Source of the DNA: Hysterangium stoloniferum
Lineage: Eukaryota > Basidiomycota > Agaricomycetes > Hysterangiales > Hysterangiaceae
Direction: 5' to 3'
Length of the DNA: 64,000 nt
Assembly: GCA_015178975.1 (NCBI GenBank)
Contig: WHVD01000215.1
Span: 1 to 64,000 of the forward strand
Notes under the pieces: generated by a model
What the model was told of the DNA's origin: nothing
Databases searched by the model: none
Seen by the model: the letters and a program-made list of their open reading frames with translations, nothing else
Position numbers and translations under genes: made by a program
In this document: piece by piece, positions 1-11,009 of the stretch
Layout of the letters: every line of letters begins with the position of its first letter
Numbering within the stretch: position 1 is the stretch's first letter

Positions 1-2798
1 GGGTGATGTCCGGACGTGAAATGTAATGTCATGTCCAAGGATTTTCGAGGGATCTAAAGAAGTGAGACACGAACTCTGATCCTCGATTGGAAGTCACGTG
101 GGACGGAACTCCGTGCTTGGAAAATACGTGGATAATGAAAAGTTCTCGCTAACTGCACGGACGTAATTGTATCATAAGTAGGGATGAATATACCTTGTTT
201 TGAGAATCTGTCAACAACGACTAGAATAGCGGAAAAGCCTTCGGAATCCGGTAGGTGTTCAATGAAATCCATAGATATAGAATTCCACGGGGTGTTCCCG
301 GTACCGGGAGTTGTTTCAAAAGGCCGTATGGCTTGTGTCCTGAGATTTCGAGCGGGGACAAGTAGTGCAAGATTTACAATAGTGCTTAACGAATCCACGG
401 AGTCCGGGCCAAGTATATTCTCTTCTTATTAATGATAGAGTTTTGTTGTACCCGAAATGTCCTGAGAGTGGATGATCATGTTTGTATTGAAGGATCCTGA
501 GGCGGAGGCCGTTGGAGTCCGGTACATAGATACGATCGTCAAGTCTAATGAAACCATGTTGATCAAGAGACCACCGAGGTTGATCGGGGTCCACGGGAGT
601 GTCCAGATGAGCTTTAGTAACTGGGTCTAGCGGAATTGCCGATAGAATATCTTGATGTAACTTTTCAATATCCATAATGATAATTCCACGGACAATGGGA
701 TTGACGAGGAAAGTTGCGCGGACCGATGCGGTAAGTTGTTGATTCGTGAAGATAGGTTTCAGGTTGTGCGGATTTACCATTGCATAGTCGTTGCTCCCCT
801 CTTTAGGATAGACGTCCCATCGTCTAGTTAAAGCGTCGGGTTTGCCGCCGAGACGGCCGGGTCGAAAACGGATAATCATGTTGAAGGCGGAGAGATATTC
901 AGACCAGCGGGCCTGCCGACGGGTCAAGAGTTTTGTGGTAGAAAAGTATTCCAGGTTTTTGTGATCTGTTACAACGTCAATAGGAGCTCCTGAACCTTCC
1001 AAATAGTGTCGCCACGCTTTGAAAGCAGAAAAGATTGCCAGAAGTTCTTTATCATGAACGTCGTAGTTGAGCTCTGCTCGGTAAAAGTCCGGGACAGAAA
1101 AGCCACAGGGTGAACTTCTCCGTCGGAGTCCTGGATAGAGAGAATGGCTCCAAGTGCATAGTCGGAGGCGTCCGTTTCAACAATGAGCGGGAAGTCCGGT
1201 TTCCAATGCGACAGAATAGGAGCTGTGGAAAAAGAATTTTTTAAAAGATTGAAAGCTTTTTGACACTTATCGTTAAAGTTCCACGGAGTACCCTTACGCG
1301 TAAGATGGGTAAGGGGTACCGTGATGTCGGAATATCCACGGATAAAACGTCTATAAAAATTGGCAAAGCCGAGGAAGGATTGTATATCTTTAACTTTTCG
1401 GGGTTCGGGCCAATCTTTGATGACTTGTACTTTAGTTTCGTCCATGCGGAGTCCATCGGGTCCCATCATGAAACCTAGGTATTCCACGGAGTCCGTGTCA
1501 AAAGTACATTTTTTACCATTTGCGAATAAACCATGTTGTCTGAGCCTCCGGAGAACCTCACGGACTTGTTTGTCGTGTTCCGCGGGATTCTCGGAGTAGA
1601 TAAGAATGTTGTCCAAGTAAACAATGACGCATACATCGAGCATGTCGGAGAAAATGTCGTTGATAAAACGCTGAAAAACAGACGGGGCATTAGTGAGTCC
1701 AAAAGGGATGACCAACCACTCGAAGGCCCCATAGCGGGTTCTAAAAGTGGTTTTCCATTCGTCGCCCGCGGCAATCTGGACCAAATGATAGGCGTGCTTG
1801 AGATCTATTTTGGTGTAAATCTGGGCATTCCACGGAGCATCGAGCAGGTCAGATATAAGTGGGAGTGGATATTTGTCCTTTTTGGTGACAGCATTGAGTC
1901 CTCTAAAATCAACACATAGTCGAAGGGATCCATCCTTTTTTCTGACAAACAAAACAGGTGCTCCAAAAGGAGACTTTGAGGGTCGAATAAAGCCTATGGA
2001 CAAATGTTCATCCAGGAAATCACGGATTGTGGATAGTTCTGTGGACGAAAGCGGGTAAATATGTCCTAGGGGTGGCTGGGCGCCATCTTCAAGATCGATT
2101 TTTAAGTCGTATTCTCTGTGAGGCGGAAGCCGGTCAGCTTTTCGCTTGCTAAAAACATCCGCGAAGTCATGGTATTTCTCCGGGATGCCTTCTAGGTCAG
2201 CAGCTTGCTCAGATTCGGGTACTGGGGTTGAGAAACGTCCAGTTGCTTCATCAATTTTTAAGTTGATAGTGAACGCCTGGGACCCATCCATTTTTGAAGC
2301 CCTAATAAAAGCTGCAGCATTAATCAGAGAAATGGACGGAGGTGCCGTGGGTTCCGGGGAAGCTGTAGGTGCCGTAGGGATCACAGGAGTCCTCGAGACT
2401 GCAGGTGCCGGGAAGGCCATGGGTGCCGTGGAGGCCGAGACAGGCGCAGTTTCCTCGGTCGCCGCGGGAGTCCGGAAAGTTATACTGTTAGCTATCCAGT
2501 CAATCAACGGATTGTAGCGGGTAAGCCAGTTATGTCCTAGAACCACCGAGCAACTTGAGTCTAACTGGGTCACATAGAAAGTGACCAATTGAGATGTTCC
2601 ACAAGGGAAACTGATGGGTAAATCACAAGCTTGGGTAACAACCGAATTACTTGTGCCATCGAAGAGGCGGAGAGCGATGGGATTTATCGAATAAGTTGAC
2701 AAAGAATTTTTTTGCATGAATTTTGTATCTAAAAAACAATGAGTCGAGCCGGAATCTATGAGAGCTGAAAAAACGAATTTCGGAAGCATATTAGACAT
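1..2798 (-). CDS. Pol region of the Ty3/gypsy element (partial)
   Basis: This is the polyprotein region of the element. Domains in order are: aspartic protease (DSGSTHC near the start); reverse transcriptase (LRLCVDFRGLN, then the YLDN catalytic box); RNase H (ETDASDYALG); the HHCC integrase zinc finger (HPLSGHFGYNKT, then CKSCTTC); and the start of the integrase core (MDFIEHLP). The order protease-RT-RNase H-integrase identifies Ty3/gypsy rather than copia. The region runs off the window and is not one continuous frame. It is a fossil and is reported as one region. Confidence 0.88.
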
Positions 2799-2914
2799 AA
2801 GTTTAACGAAAAATGAATCAGAATGTGAAAGAGCGGATGCGTTGAGGCGAGTGAACTCTTGAATGCGCGGAGAGGCAACGCAACCCCTAACCCGCGCGGA
2901 GTCCGCGGGGTTGC

Positions 2915-4204
2915 TTACTCTTTTTTCGAATCGGCAGCCGGTTTATCCTTCAACGGGGTTTCCGTGGAGGCCTTGGCTGATCGACCCTTTGAAGAGTTTG
3001 CTTTTGCCAGCGGACATTCCGGGACTCGATGACCGGGTTTCCCGCACAAGATACAGAGGTTGTTGTCCATACGACGTTGTCTTTCTTGTGGAGTCAATTT
3101 GCCATCAGGTCCGAGTTTGCCTGAGAGGTCGGGTTTTCCGGCTTGCTTGCCGGACTGTTGACCCTTGTTGTTGTCCTTATTGTCCTTATTGTTGTTGTTG
3201 TTTGAAGACTTTTTATCGTTCTTCTTGTCGGATTGCGTGGAGTTCTGGTTGCTGGTTGACGAATTGGTGTTATTGTTTTTGTCCTTGGACTTGTTTATTT
3301 TGTCCGTGGATGTCTCACGGGCAACTTCCGCGCGACGTTCCCAATAACATGCGTCCGCGTTTTGAGCTTTGAGGCGCATACGGGACAGGGTTTTTGGCTT
3401 GCCATCTTCTCCTTTCGAGACTTCGTCTTTAAGGCGGGATGGCAGACCGGCGTAGAATTGGTGGCGGAGAGCGGGATCGCCCCACTGACAACGAGCTGCA
3501 AGATTATTGAATTGGACGATGTAGTCCGTGATGCGCTGCGTGTCCTTCATACGAAGATTTGTGAGACTATTCTCAGCTTCTCCTGTCGGGTCATACGGGC
3601 CGAAGTTGGTTTCAAGCTCCTCAACAAAAGCTTCCCAATTTTCAAGCCAGAGCGGCTCTTCCTCGGTAATCCCACTAAAAGCCGGTTCGAACCATTTCAA
3701 CGCGGATCCCGACAAATATGAAAGTGCGTAGTTGACTTTTCGGGAGTCCGTGGAGAATGCAGCGGCACGATCGCGGAAATTGAAACGACATTGCATGAGG
3801 AAAGTAGAGAGTTTGTTTGGGTTGGAACCCGTGAAGGGTTCCGGAGCATTGACTTTTGACCGTGGAGGTTCTTGTTCCTTTCTTTTTCGTTCTTCTAGCA
3901 GGTGCGTCATGAATTTATCTATAGTACCTGCTAAAAACTCAGAAGTAGGATCCCTCGTGTTCGGTCGTTGAAAAGGCGGAGGATTTTCAGGAGGGATTTC
4001 GACACCTTTGCCCTTGTCGGGGGCCACGGAATCGTCCTTGCGCTCGGATTCGTCCAGGTCTTCCAGGATTTCTTCGATGCGGGCTTCTTCCATGGGTTCC
4101 GACTGGTTCGCAAGCGTCTGACTGGTATACAGAGTTAACGGGGAATGAAGAGTCGACGGTCCAGGCATTGATGACTGTGCGCGTGTACTTCTTCTTGGTG
4201 GCAT
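2915..4204 (-). CDS. Gag of the Ty3/gypsy element
   Basis: This open frame of about 430 residues starts 37 bp inside the LTR end, the usual place for gag. It has a charged N-terminus and a retrotransposon-gag core with the motif ALKWFEP at about residues 165-175. An Asn/Lys/Asp-rich low-complexity linker follows, then a CCHC zinc knuckle (CILCGKPGHRVPEC) near the C-terminus that would bind element RNA. Family knowledge says Gag forms the virus-like particle. The protein belongs to the element and has no host role that I can see. Confidence 0.9.
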   Translation of the reverse strand: MPPRRSTRAQSSMPGPSTLHSPLTLYTSQTLANQSEPMEEARIEEILEDLDESERKDDSVAPDKGKGVEIPPENPPPFQRPNTRDPTSEFLAGTIDKFMTHLLEERKRKEQEPPRSKVNAPEPFTGSNPNKLSTFLMQCRFNFRDRAAAFSTDSRKVNYALSYLSGSALKWFEPAFSGITEEEPLWLENWEAFVEELETNFGPYDPTGEAENSLTNLRMKDTQRITDYIVQFNNLAARCQWGDPALRHQFYAGLPSRLKDEVSKGEDGKPKTLSRMRLKAQNADACYWERRAEVARETSTDKINKSKDKNNNTNSSTSNQNSTQSDKKNDKKSSNNNNNKDNKDNNKGQQSGKQAGKPDLSGKLGPDGKLTPQERQRRMDNNLCILCGKPGHRVPECPLAKANSSKGRSAKASTETPLKDKPAADSKKE

Positions 4205-4240
4205 AATGAAAACAATCTGCGAGTGTTAGTCAGAAAATAC

Positions 4241-5061
4241 TGTTAGGATACACACTCAGGCCGGGTTTCCGGAGAAACCCGCGGGATATCCGGTAGGACT
4301 TGGCTTCAGCTTATAGGCTGCGCCCTCGCTAGATCGTGTTTGTCCAATTTCAGACAGGCGGACGGGAATCCCGGGGAGTCCAGGCGGGGGTTCGTGGGTC
4401 GTGAGTCGTAGGTCGTGAGTCGAGAGTGGTGAATCGAGATAGTCGAGAGAGATAGATGCGCCGGAGCCCGTGGGCCCCGACTAGTGTGAGCGGTCTGATA
4501 AGAGTAGGGTTTTAGAGAGGAAAATGTATTAGATTACTGGGGGGAATCTAAGCTAATTTTCTGACTGGATTGTATGTACAACATCTGCCAGTTTATATAG
4601 ACCGTGGAATGCATGACATACCGAATCCAGTAATAATGAGACAAAACGAGCAAAACATAAAACGGGAATAGTAAACACCAAATTGGTGTTAGGAACGGGA
4701 CGGAACGGAGCGGAGTCCGAATCGTGACAAAGCATAACCCATAATGGGAAACGGAGCGGGAGCGGAGTCCTAAATCGTGACAGGTCATTTGACTAAAACG
4801 GGAACAGGGCTCGATTAGAGCGGTGACGGGATTCTAAGCGGGTTCCGGTGACTGATGCGTGGGACGAAGACGGACATAGACAGAGACGGGGTCCGGGGGA
4901 AGTCCGGTGACTGATATGTGTCTTAATGAGGTCGAACGTAACGAGTCTTGACGTAATGGAGTCCGGGCGGGAAATCCTATAAACAGACGATTGGTGCTTG
5001 TAGCGCGTGGGGGTGTACGAGTTAGTACCCGGAGTCCGGCGGGATTTGTCCGGTCGTAACA
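4241..5061 (-). repeat. LTR, family A (5' LTR of the gypsy element)
   Basis: The 821-bp LTR reads TGTTACGACC...CCTAACA on the minus strand, so it has TG...CA ends. I placed its edges by aligning by eye with the solo copy at 53930-54766. It contains several short repeats built on ggagtccg and a run of CTCGACC-like words near 4390-4450. Those words correspond to the place where the copy at 50767-51843 carries its octamer array. CpG is abundant, which fits a recent insertion. Confidence 0.85.
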
Positions 5062-5556
5062 AATTTTCCCTTTAGTATGTATAAATACCGTAAGATGTAC
5101 ATGGTTAGACCCCAGTTTCAATCTCTTAGGATTTCCACTAAATACAAGTGTGATATTCTCAAGTCATTAGAACTTCCATTCTCCTACTCCTTTTCTTGCC
5201 CTCTCTCTCTTGTTTCTTTTTGTGTTTTGGTAGCCTTGTTAGTGCTGCCCTAATATCCATCAGGGGTGCATCTATTATAGTTTCTTTTTCTTTTTTTCTT
5301 TTTTCTGACAATGGGTCCAAAAGAAAACAGGGCAAAAGGAAATGTGTGGATGATGACAATGAAGAAGAGGATGAGGAGGATGAGATAGAGGAAATTGGGT
5401 CTGAGCAGTAGGCCACAGTATTCCTTTTACTCCTTCCTCTTCCATGTCCTCTTGCATCATTGGTGGCCTTCCTCCCTGCATCCAGCACATCCCTACAATC
5501 CTCCTCCTGCTGCCTTTTCTTCTGTGTGGCCTCCCTTTCAATCCATTTCTCCTTGG
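5062..5556. other. Gene-free flank with pyrimidine-rich tract and acidic ORF scrap
   Basis: No gene is recognised. The stretch includes CT-rich runs near 5200-5310. A short plus-strand frame ending at 5411 reads as a basic patch (KRKQGKRK) followed by an acidic tail. This could be the end of a dead gene or transposase, but nothing else supports it. CpG dinucleotides become very rare from about 5130 onward, marking the edge of the CpG-poor zone. Confidence 0.4.
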
Positions 5557-6065
5557 TGTGAGAGGTACCCCTCTCTGGAGAATGTAACTGTTCCATTGTA
5601 TTATATTTCCCATCTTCTTTTCTTATTTTTCTACTATTTTTTGACCAAGTAAAATTTTTGTTTACATACATTTGCATTAGTTCAAAAATACATGTATACC
5701 TGTAAATACATAGACTCTTGTAAGTGCATACTTACTTTCATACACCAGTAGGCATAGTAGAGAATTCAGACACTTTTTACCCTGTAACCACAACTTGCCC
5801 AAAACACCATTTGAAGTGTCCTGCAAGTAATGATTGGGGTATCATCTCAACTGTCTTTAATGGCTACAAGTCATATTTCATCTTTACTCTGACTCTCACA
5901 CTTACTGTCAGAGCCCAGAACTATCTACTTGAACTTGCTCATTGCTACTTACATTTCTTCATGCTTTTCTATTTCCTTCTTGTGGATTATTCTTACTTAT
6001 CTCCATTTCACTTGACTTGTTCCATTGGAATTTTATTGCAAGGGTCAATTTCCATTTACTATCAT
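5557..6065 (+). repeat. Solo LTR or LTR fragment, family B
   Basis: About 500 bp starting TGTGAGAGGTACCCCTC matches the segment beginning at 52552 over nearly its whole length. Shared blocks include CTCTGGAGAATGTAAC, CATAGACTCTTGT, AGTGTCCTGCAAGT and GGTATCATCTCA. At 52552 the same start is preceded by a purine-rich tract (ctggggggcac), as expected at the front of a 3' LTR. That is why I call it an LTR. The right edge is approximate. It is CpG-poor and therefore old, and no coding part remains here. Confidence 0.65.
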
Positions 6066-6384
6066 AATCACCTCCAGCTCCCTTACAGTTGCTTACAATG
6101 ATTATTCTCCTTTCTTACCTATATTGTACTTCAATAGGCAATATAATCTTATCATGCCTATAGGGTCAATATTCTTCATATATCAAGTGGCCAGAACTTC
6201 TACAACTCTTCACAGTGATGATCCAGGCCAGACCATTCTTTTCCTACAAAGAAAAACTCTACCACTTTGTATTACCTCTAAGTAACCAAAATTGACTACA
6301 GGTAAGGAACAGACTGCAAGGCCATCAATGATGCCAGGCCATTCTCTTCCACTATGCACTTCAGCCTCCTTGGGTGTTCCCAAT

Positions 6385-9300
6385 TCACAGGAGGTGCATG
6401 CCAAATTGGCATTGGCCTGTACAGTGTCTTCCCAATTCACAGTGAGTGCATGCCAAATTAGCCTGGGCCTTTACAGTGTCAGGATGCTCTAAATCTAGTA
6501 TATTCTCCCTGGCCTCCAACACCTGAAGCTCAAGTACCTCTGCCTCCTTGGGCCATCCCAATTTACAGTAACTGCATGCCAAATTGGCCTTGGCCTTTAC
6601 AGTGTCAGGGTGCTCTGGACCTAGTATGTTCTGCCTGGCTTCCAACACCTGAAGCTCAAGCACCTCTGCCTCCTTGGGCCTTCCCAATTTATGGTAGGTG
6701 CATGCCAAATTGGCCTTGGCCATTACAGTGTCAGGGTGCTCTGGACCTAGTATGTTCTGCCTGGCTTCCAACACCTGAAGCTCAAGCACCTCTGCCTCCT
6801 TGGGCCTTCCCAATTCAAGGTAGGTGCATGCCAAATTGGCCTTGGCCATTACAGTTTCAGGGTGCTCTGGACCTAGTATGTTCTGCCTGGCTTCCAATAC
6901 CTGAAGCTCAAGCACCTCTGCCTTATTGGGCCTTCCCAATTCACGGTAGGTGCATGCCAAATTGGCCTTGGCCTTTACAGTCTTAGGGTGCTCTGGACCT
7001 AGTATGTTCTGCCTGGCTTCCAACACCTGAAGCTCAAGCACCTCTGCCACCTTGGGCCTTCCCAATTCAAGGTAGGTGCATGCCAAATTGGCCTTGGCCA
7101 TTATAGTGTCAGGATGCTTTGGACCTAGTATGTTCTGCCTGGCTTCCAACACCTGAAGCTCAAGCACCTCTGCCTCCTTGGGCCTTCCCAATTCAAGGTA
7201 GGTGCATGCCAAATTGGCCTTGGCCATTACAGTCTCAGGGTGCTCTGGACCTAGTATGTTCTGCCTGGCTTCCAACACCTGAAGCTCAAGCACCTCTGCC
7301 TCCTTGGGCCTTCCCAATTTACAGTAATTGCATGCCAAATTGGCCTTGGTCTTTACAGTCTCAGGGTGCTCTGGACCTAGTATGTTCTGCCTGGCTTCCA
7401 ACACCTGAAGCTCAAGCACCTCTGCCTCCTTGAGCCTTCCCAATTCATGGTAACTGCATGCCAAATTGGCCTTGGCCATTACAGTTTCAGGGTGCTCTGG
7501 ACCTAGTATGTTCTGCCTGGCTTCCAATACCTGAAGCTCAAGCACCTCTGCCTCATTGGGCCTTCCCAATTCACGGTAGGTGCATGCCAAATTGGCCTTG
7601 GCCTTTACAGTCTTAGGGTGCTCTGGACCTAGTATGTTCTGCCTGGCTTCCAACACCTGAAGCTCAAGCACCTCTGCCTCCTTGGGCCTTCCCAATTCAA
7701 GGTAGGTGCATGCCAAATTGGCCTTGGCCATTATAGTGTCAGGATGCTCTGGACCTAGTATGTTCTGCCTGGCTTCCAACACCTGAAGCTCAAGCACCTC
7801 TGCCTCCTTGGGCCTTCCCAATTTACCATAATTGCATGCCAAATTGGCCTTGGCCATTACAGTCTCAGGGTGCTCTGGACCTAGTATGTTCTGCCTGGCT
7901 TCCAACACCTGAAGCTCAAGCACCTCTGCCTCCTTGGGCCTTCCCAATTCATGGTAACTGCATGCCAAATTGGCCTTGGCCATTACAGTCTCAGGGTGCT
8001 CTGGACCTAGTATGTTCTGCCTGGCTTCCAATACTTGAAGCTCAAGCACCTCTGCCTCCTTGGACCTTCCCAATTCATGGTAGGTGCATGCCAAATTGGC
8101 CTTGGCCATTACAGTGTCAGGGTGCTCTGGACCTAGTATGTTCTGCCTGGCATCCAATACCTGAAGCTCAAGCACCTCTGCTTCCTTGGAACTTCCCAGA
8201 TCATAGTAGGTGTTTGCCAAACTAGCCTTGGCAATAAGTGTCTCACAATGCTCTGCACCTAGGAAAGTCTCTCTCTTTTTAAGCAATATTTCTTGCATAT
8301 CTTTTGCAGTTTTCCAGTCACCAAACTCTTTTATAACCATTGAGAATTTTCTCAGCATATCATCATAGTAGAAATGTTGATCTTCCCTTCTACAGCTATT
8401 GCATCTAAATGCCTCAATGTGAAGGAGAAGCCTCCGTCATGCCATAATATCCTCTAGAGCATCACCAAGTGGGATACAGCCTACTATGATAGCTCTTGCT
8501 ATTCTTAAGCACCCAGAACTATCACTTAGCAAAGCCTTGTCTCTACTCCAGGTATGAATCACAGGATGCATTGTCCATGATAGAAACTCTGCAGGTCCAT
8601 CTTTGGACAGTAATGAATAATCACAAAGAACTTGCATTGCCTGTCTAAATGCAATATTTGTCCATTGCCCATCCTCCTTGCATTGAAGTAGGTGAGAGGG
8701 CAGATCATGTGATGTAGTTGGTAGGTTTTCATCATATGTTACTGCAGGATCTGACTCTGCTGCCTGTTTAAATATAGTTTCCATAATATTTTGATGATGG
8801 AAGAAACCCAAGACTTTAAGAACTAATAGAGCATCCTGTGCCTTTTTAGAACAGGTGGCTGCCCTTTCAATAAGATTGTAGGAGATATTCAAAGCACTAT
8901 AAACAGTGTGGTTATATCCTGTTGCTCCTTTTAGAGAAGGGTCTTCACCATCCAGTAAGTGTACTCTCTGTGTTTGATACATTTTGAGATAGTCATAGGT
9001 TGTACACAATCCAGTAGATATAGTTGCTCCTGCAATATCTACAGCAAGGGGCAAAAAGCCCAATGTCCTTACAATATGCCTTGATAGTTCAATCACTGCA
9101 GCATCAGAACAATTTGAAAGCAATGCTGCAATGTGAAATAAAGATACAGCCCTATCCTCATCCATTGGCAGAATTTCCATGTATGATGTTACATGGGCAT
9201 GAAGTCCATGGTTCCGGCTTGTAATCAAGACATGAATTGGCCTGAGGTGTTTCAAATAGTTAAGGACTTCTCCATCCACCCCATCAGCATTATCAAACAC

Positions 9301-11009
9301 AAGAAGCCACTTCCTTCTATGGTGAGCAAGCCATGTCAGGACAGCACTACTAGACCTTTTAACACCTATTGCTTTAGCTTCAGGATCATCTGCAATGCTG
9401 ATAAAGCTATCCTCTAATGACACTGTGTTTGTAGCATCAATCCAGATAATTCTCCAATAACCACTTATTATTAATCAGAATTTATCAGCAGGGTCAATGA
9501 AGTAACAGATAACTTACTATTCATTTTCTAGTACATCTTCAATGAATTTCAAACATATCTGAGTTTTTCCAACCCCTGCCATGCCATATAAAAGGAAATG
9601 TCTCCAGGTTTGGGAATTGTCAGGGGCAAAGAATTTCTTTAATGTTATAATGTGTTCCTGCTGCCCTAAGAACCTTGGACTAGGGCAGAGTTTAGCTATA
9701 TATGTCACTGCTGTGGAAGCCATCTCTGCTTGACAAATAATATCAATATGCAGCCTATTTTTTGTAGATACTCCTTACCAGTCTGCTCAAACTTGGACCA
9801 CTGATGTTGCACTACAGATGAGGCACTCTCAGTCATATTTTTTATGACAGATAACATAAGAATGAAGTCATCATCACTCTGAGATGCAAATTTGGTCATC
9901 CCATAATGATCCTTAGACATGCCTACCACCTCCATATCAATAGCACCGGGAATTACAGCAGACAATTTAGGAACAATCTGAGAATGGCACTATAGTTTGT
10001 ACTGACAGACACATATGTAGACTCACGATTTGAGATCTTTTATCAGGGAGAACGGTCGGCAGGGTTTCATGAAAGAGCTTGGTGCGGAAATTTGCACTGA
10101 TTGCATTGTAAGAAGCTGACTGCTGTTGCAGCCACTCAGAGTTGGAGATTAAATGCTTCAACAATATCTTATTAGTTTTGCTGGATAGTGATCCAAGTTG
10201 CAAGTGTTGATTAGCCAGCTTTGCAATAGCATTTGTGCCTTGATGCGGTGTGCTGAGGAATAAAATGGCATATGTAGACACAGCGATCCATTTGTGTTCC
10301 ACCAGGTGACCTTCGTGTGCCTGACTAGCTTGTATCAAAGCCTGGCAAACCCCAATATTGAATTAGGGCTTGACATGTATTGCAGAAATCAACCTACGTG
10401 TTTGAGAACAATTCCTCCGACGCTGTGAGCAATAAAAATTATAGGCCGTTTCTGAAGCGGTCCTATGAGAAAGAAACAGAATTGCATACATATATGAGTT
10501 ATACAAACCGTAGTATCTGAACTCTTTCTGAATGCAGACAAGCGTGCAAGAAAGCTCTCTGCGTGACTATCCAAGGTCTGCGTGGATGATGTAGCCGTGC
10601 TCTGGGTGTAGGCATCATAACCATATGTTAAAATCCTGGCACAAGGTACGTCCTTGGGTAAGAAATCGCGAAGCCAGAGTTTACCGTTGAGTGCTGTCTA
10701 AGATGCCTCACGATGTCCATCCAACCCATGGATGGCGACGATGCTGGAAGATCCGCGGTTAAGTCCCGGTGAATAGCAAAATTTAATATGTAACTGCTTA
10801 CTCGATCGTCGGAGAAATGCCTGATGAAAGCACCTTGATCCCGAAATGCTGACCGCTCGTTTGTTCTTGAGGGCCAGATTGGAATGTATCAGCCGACGGA
10901 GCATCCTTAGACAGTATCCGCTGCGGAAAGATTAGAAAGAGCCCAGAGGTTCAAACCTATCAGGGTAAATAAGACGTACTCGTTTCAGACGCCTAATGAT
11001 AGGAATCAT
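6385..11009 (-). pseudogene. NLR-like receptor: SesB-type esterase / NB-ARC / TPR, decayed
   Basis: The predicted start is 11009, followed by a 30-nt first exon. Exons then encode an alpha/beta-hydrolase (IVAIHGLDGH; IIFIAHSVGG with the likely Ser nucleophile; LFLSTPHQGT), an NB-ARC, and TPRs. The NB-ARC has Walker A GMAGVGKT, Walker B LLVFDNAD, LITSRN, FLPLA and an MHP-type MHD box. About 14 TPRs of 42 residues follow. The family, known from fungal STAND proteins, uses a repeat sensor, a nucleotide switch and an N-terminal effector in non-self recognition or cell death. Two in-frame stops interrupt it: TAG at 10698-10700 after HREAS, where relatives have Trp, and TGA at 8437-8439 between NB-ARC and TPRs. 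The last TPR runs out of frame near 6440, with TPR remnants on to about 6290. Splicing could hide a stop, so pseudogene status is likely, not proven. Confidence 0.8.
6480..8225 (-). repeat. Tandem array of ~14 TPR-coding 126-bp units
   Basis: Units of 126 bp encode 42-residue TPRs of kinesin-light-chain type (core EAEVLELQVLEARQNILGPE, then HPxTVxAKANLAC). Most units differ at only a handful of positions, chiefly the residues around HP(E/D/K)T and the tail (Y)xELGRPK. The order of variants repeats at a larger scale: the series SYHEL, NYxKL, TYLEL, TYREL occurs twice. This suggests blocks of several units were copied together. The array has almost no CpG. Confidence 0.9.

Larger units (their letters stand above)
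1..5061 (-). mobile_element. Ty3/gypsy LTR retrotransposon, left end outside window
   Basis: This is an LTR retroelement read on the minus strand. It has one LTR at 4241-5061, then gag at about 2915-4204, then pol from about 2800 to the window edge. Pol shows protease (DSGSTHCFLD), reverse transcriptase, RNase H (ETDASDYALG) and integrase zinc-finger and core signals in Ty3/gypsy order (protease, RT, RNase H, integrase). The second LTR and end of integrase lie beyond base 1. CpG sites are plentiful throughout, unlike the related LTR copies near 50-54.8 kb, so this insertion looks comparatively young. The coding part is spread over overlapping frames and looks broken in a few places, though some frame change may be normal for the family. 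It is treated as a fossil. Confidence 0.93.

Noticed and set aside
5196-5411. Short frame with basic then acidic tail as a possible transposase end
   Set aside because: No catalytic or dimerisation motif is visible and the rest is low-complexity.
6480-8225. Regular tandem repeats that look at first like a CRISPR-type or satellite array
   Set aside because: The unit is 126 bp, keeps one frame and encodes TPRs; no spacers are present.
6576-8225. Plus-strand open frames across the TPR array
   Set aside because: They are mirror frames of the repeated minus-strand TPR coding units, with repetitive content and no domain.
10698-10904. ATG at 10904 as start of the first NLR gene
   Set aside because: It is in the wrong frame for the exon that encodes FGIKVLSSG; the start at 11009 joins in frame through two introns to IVAIHGLDGH.
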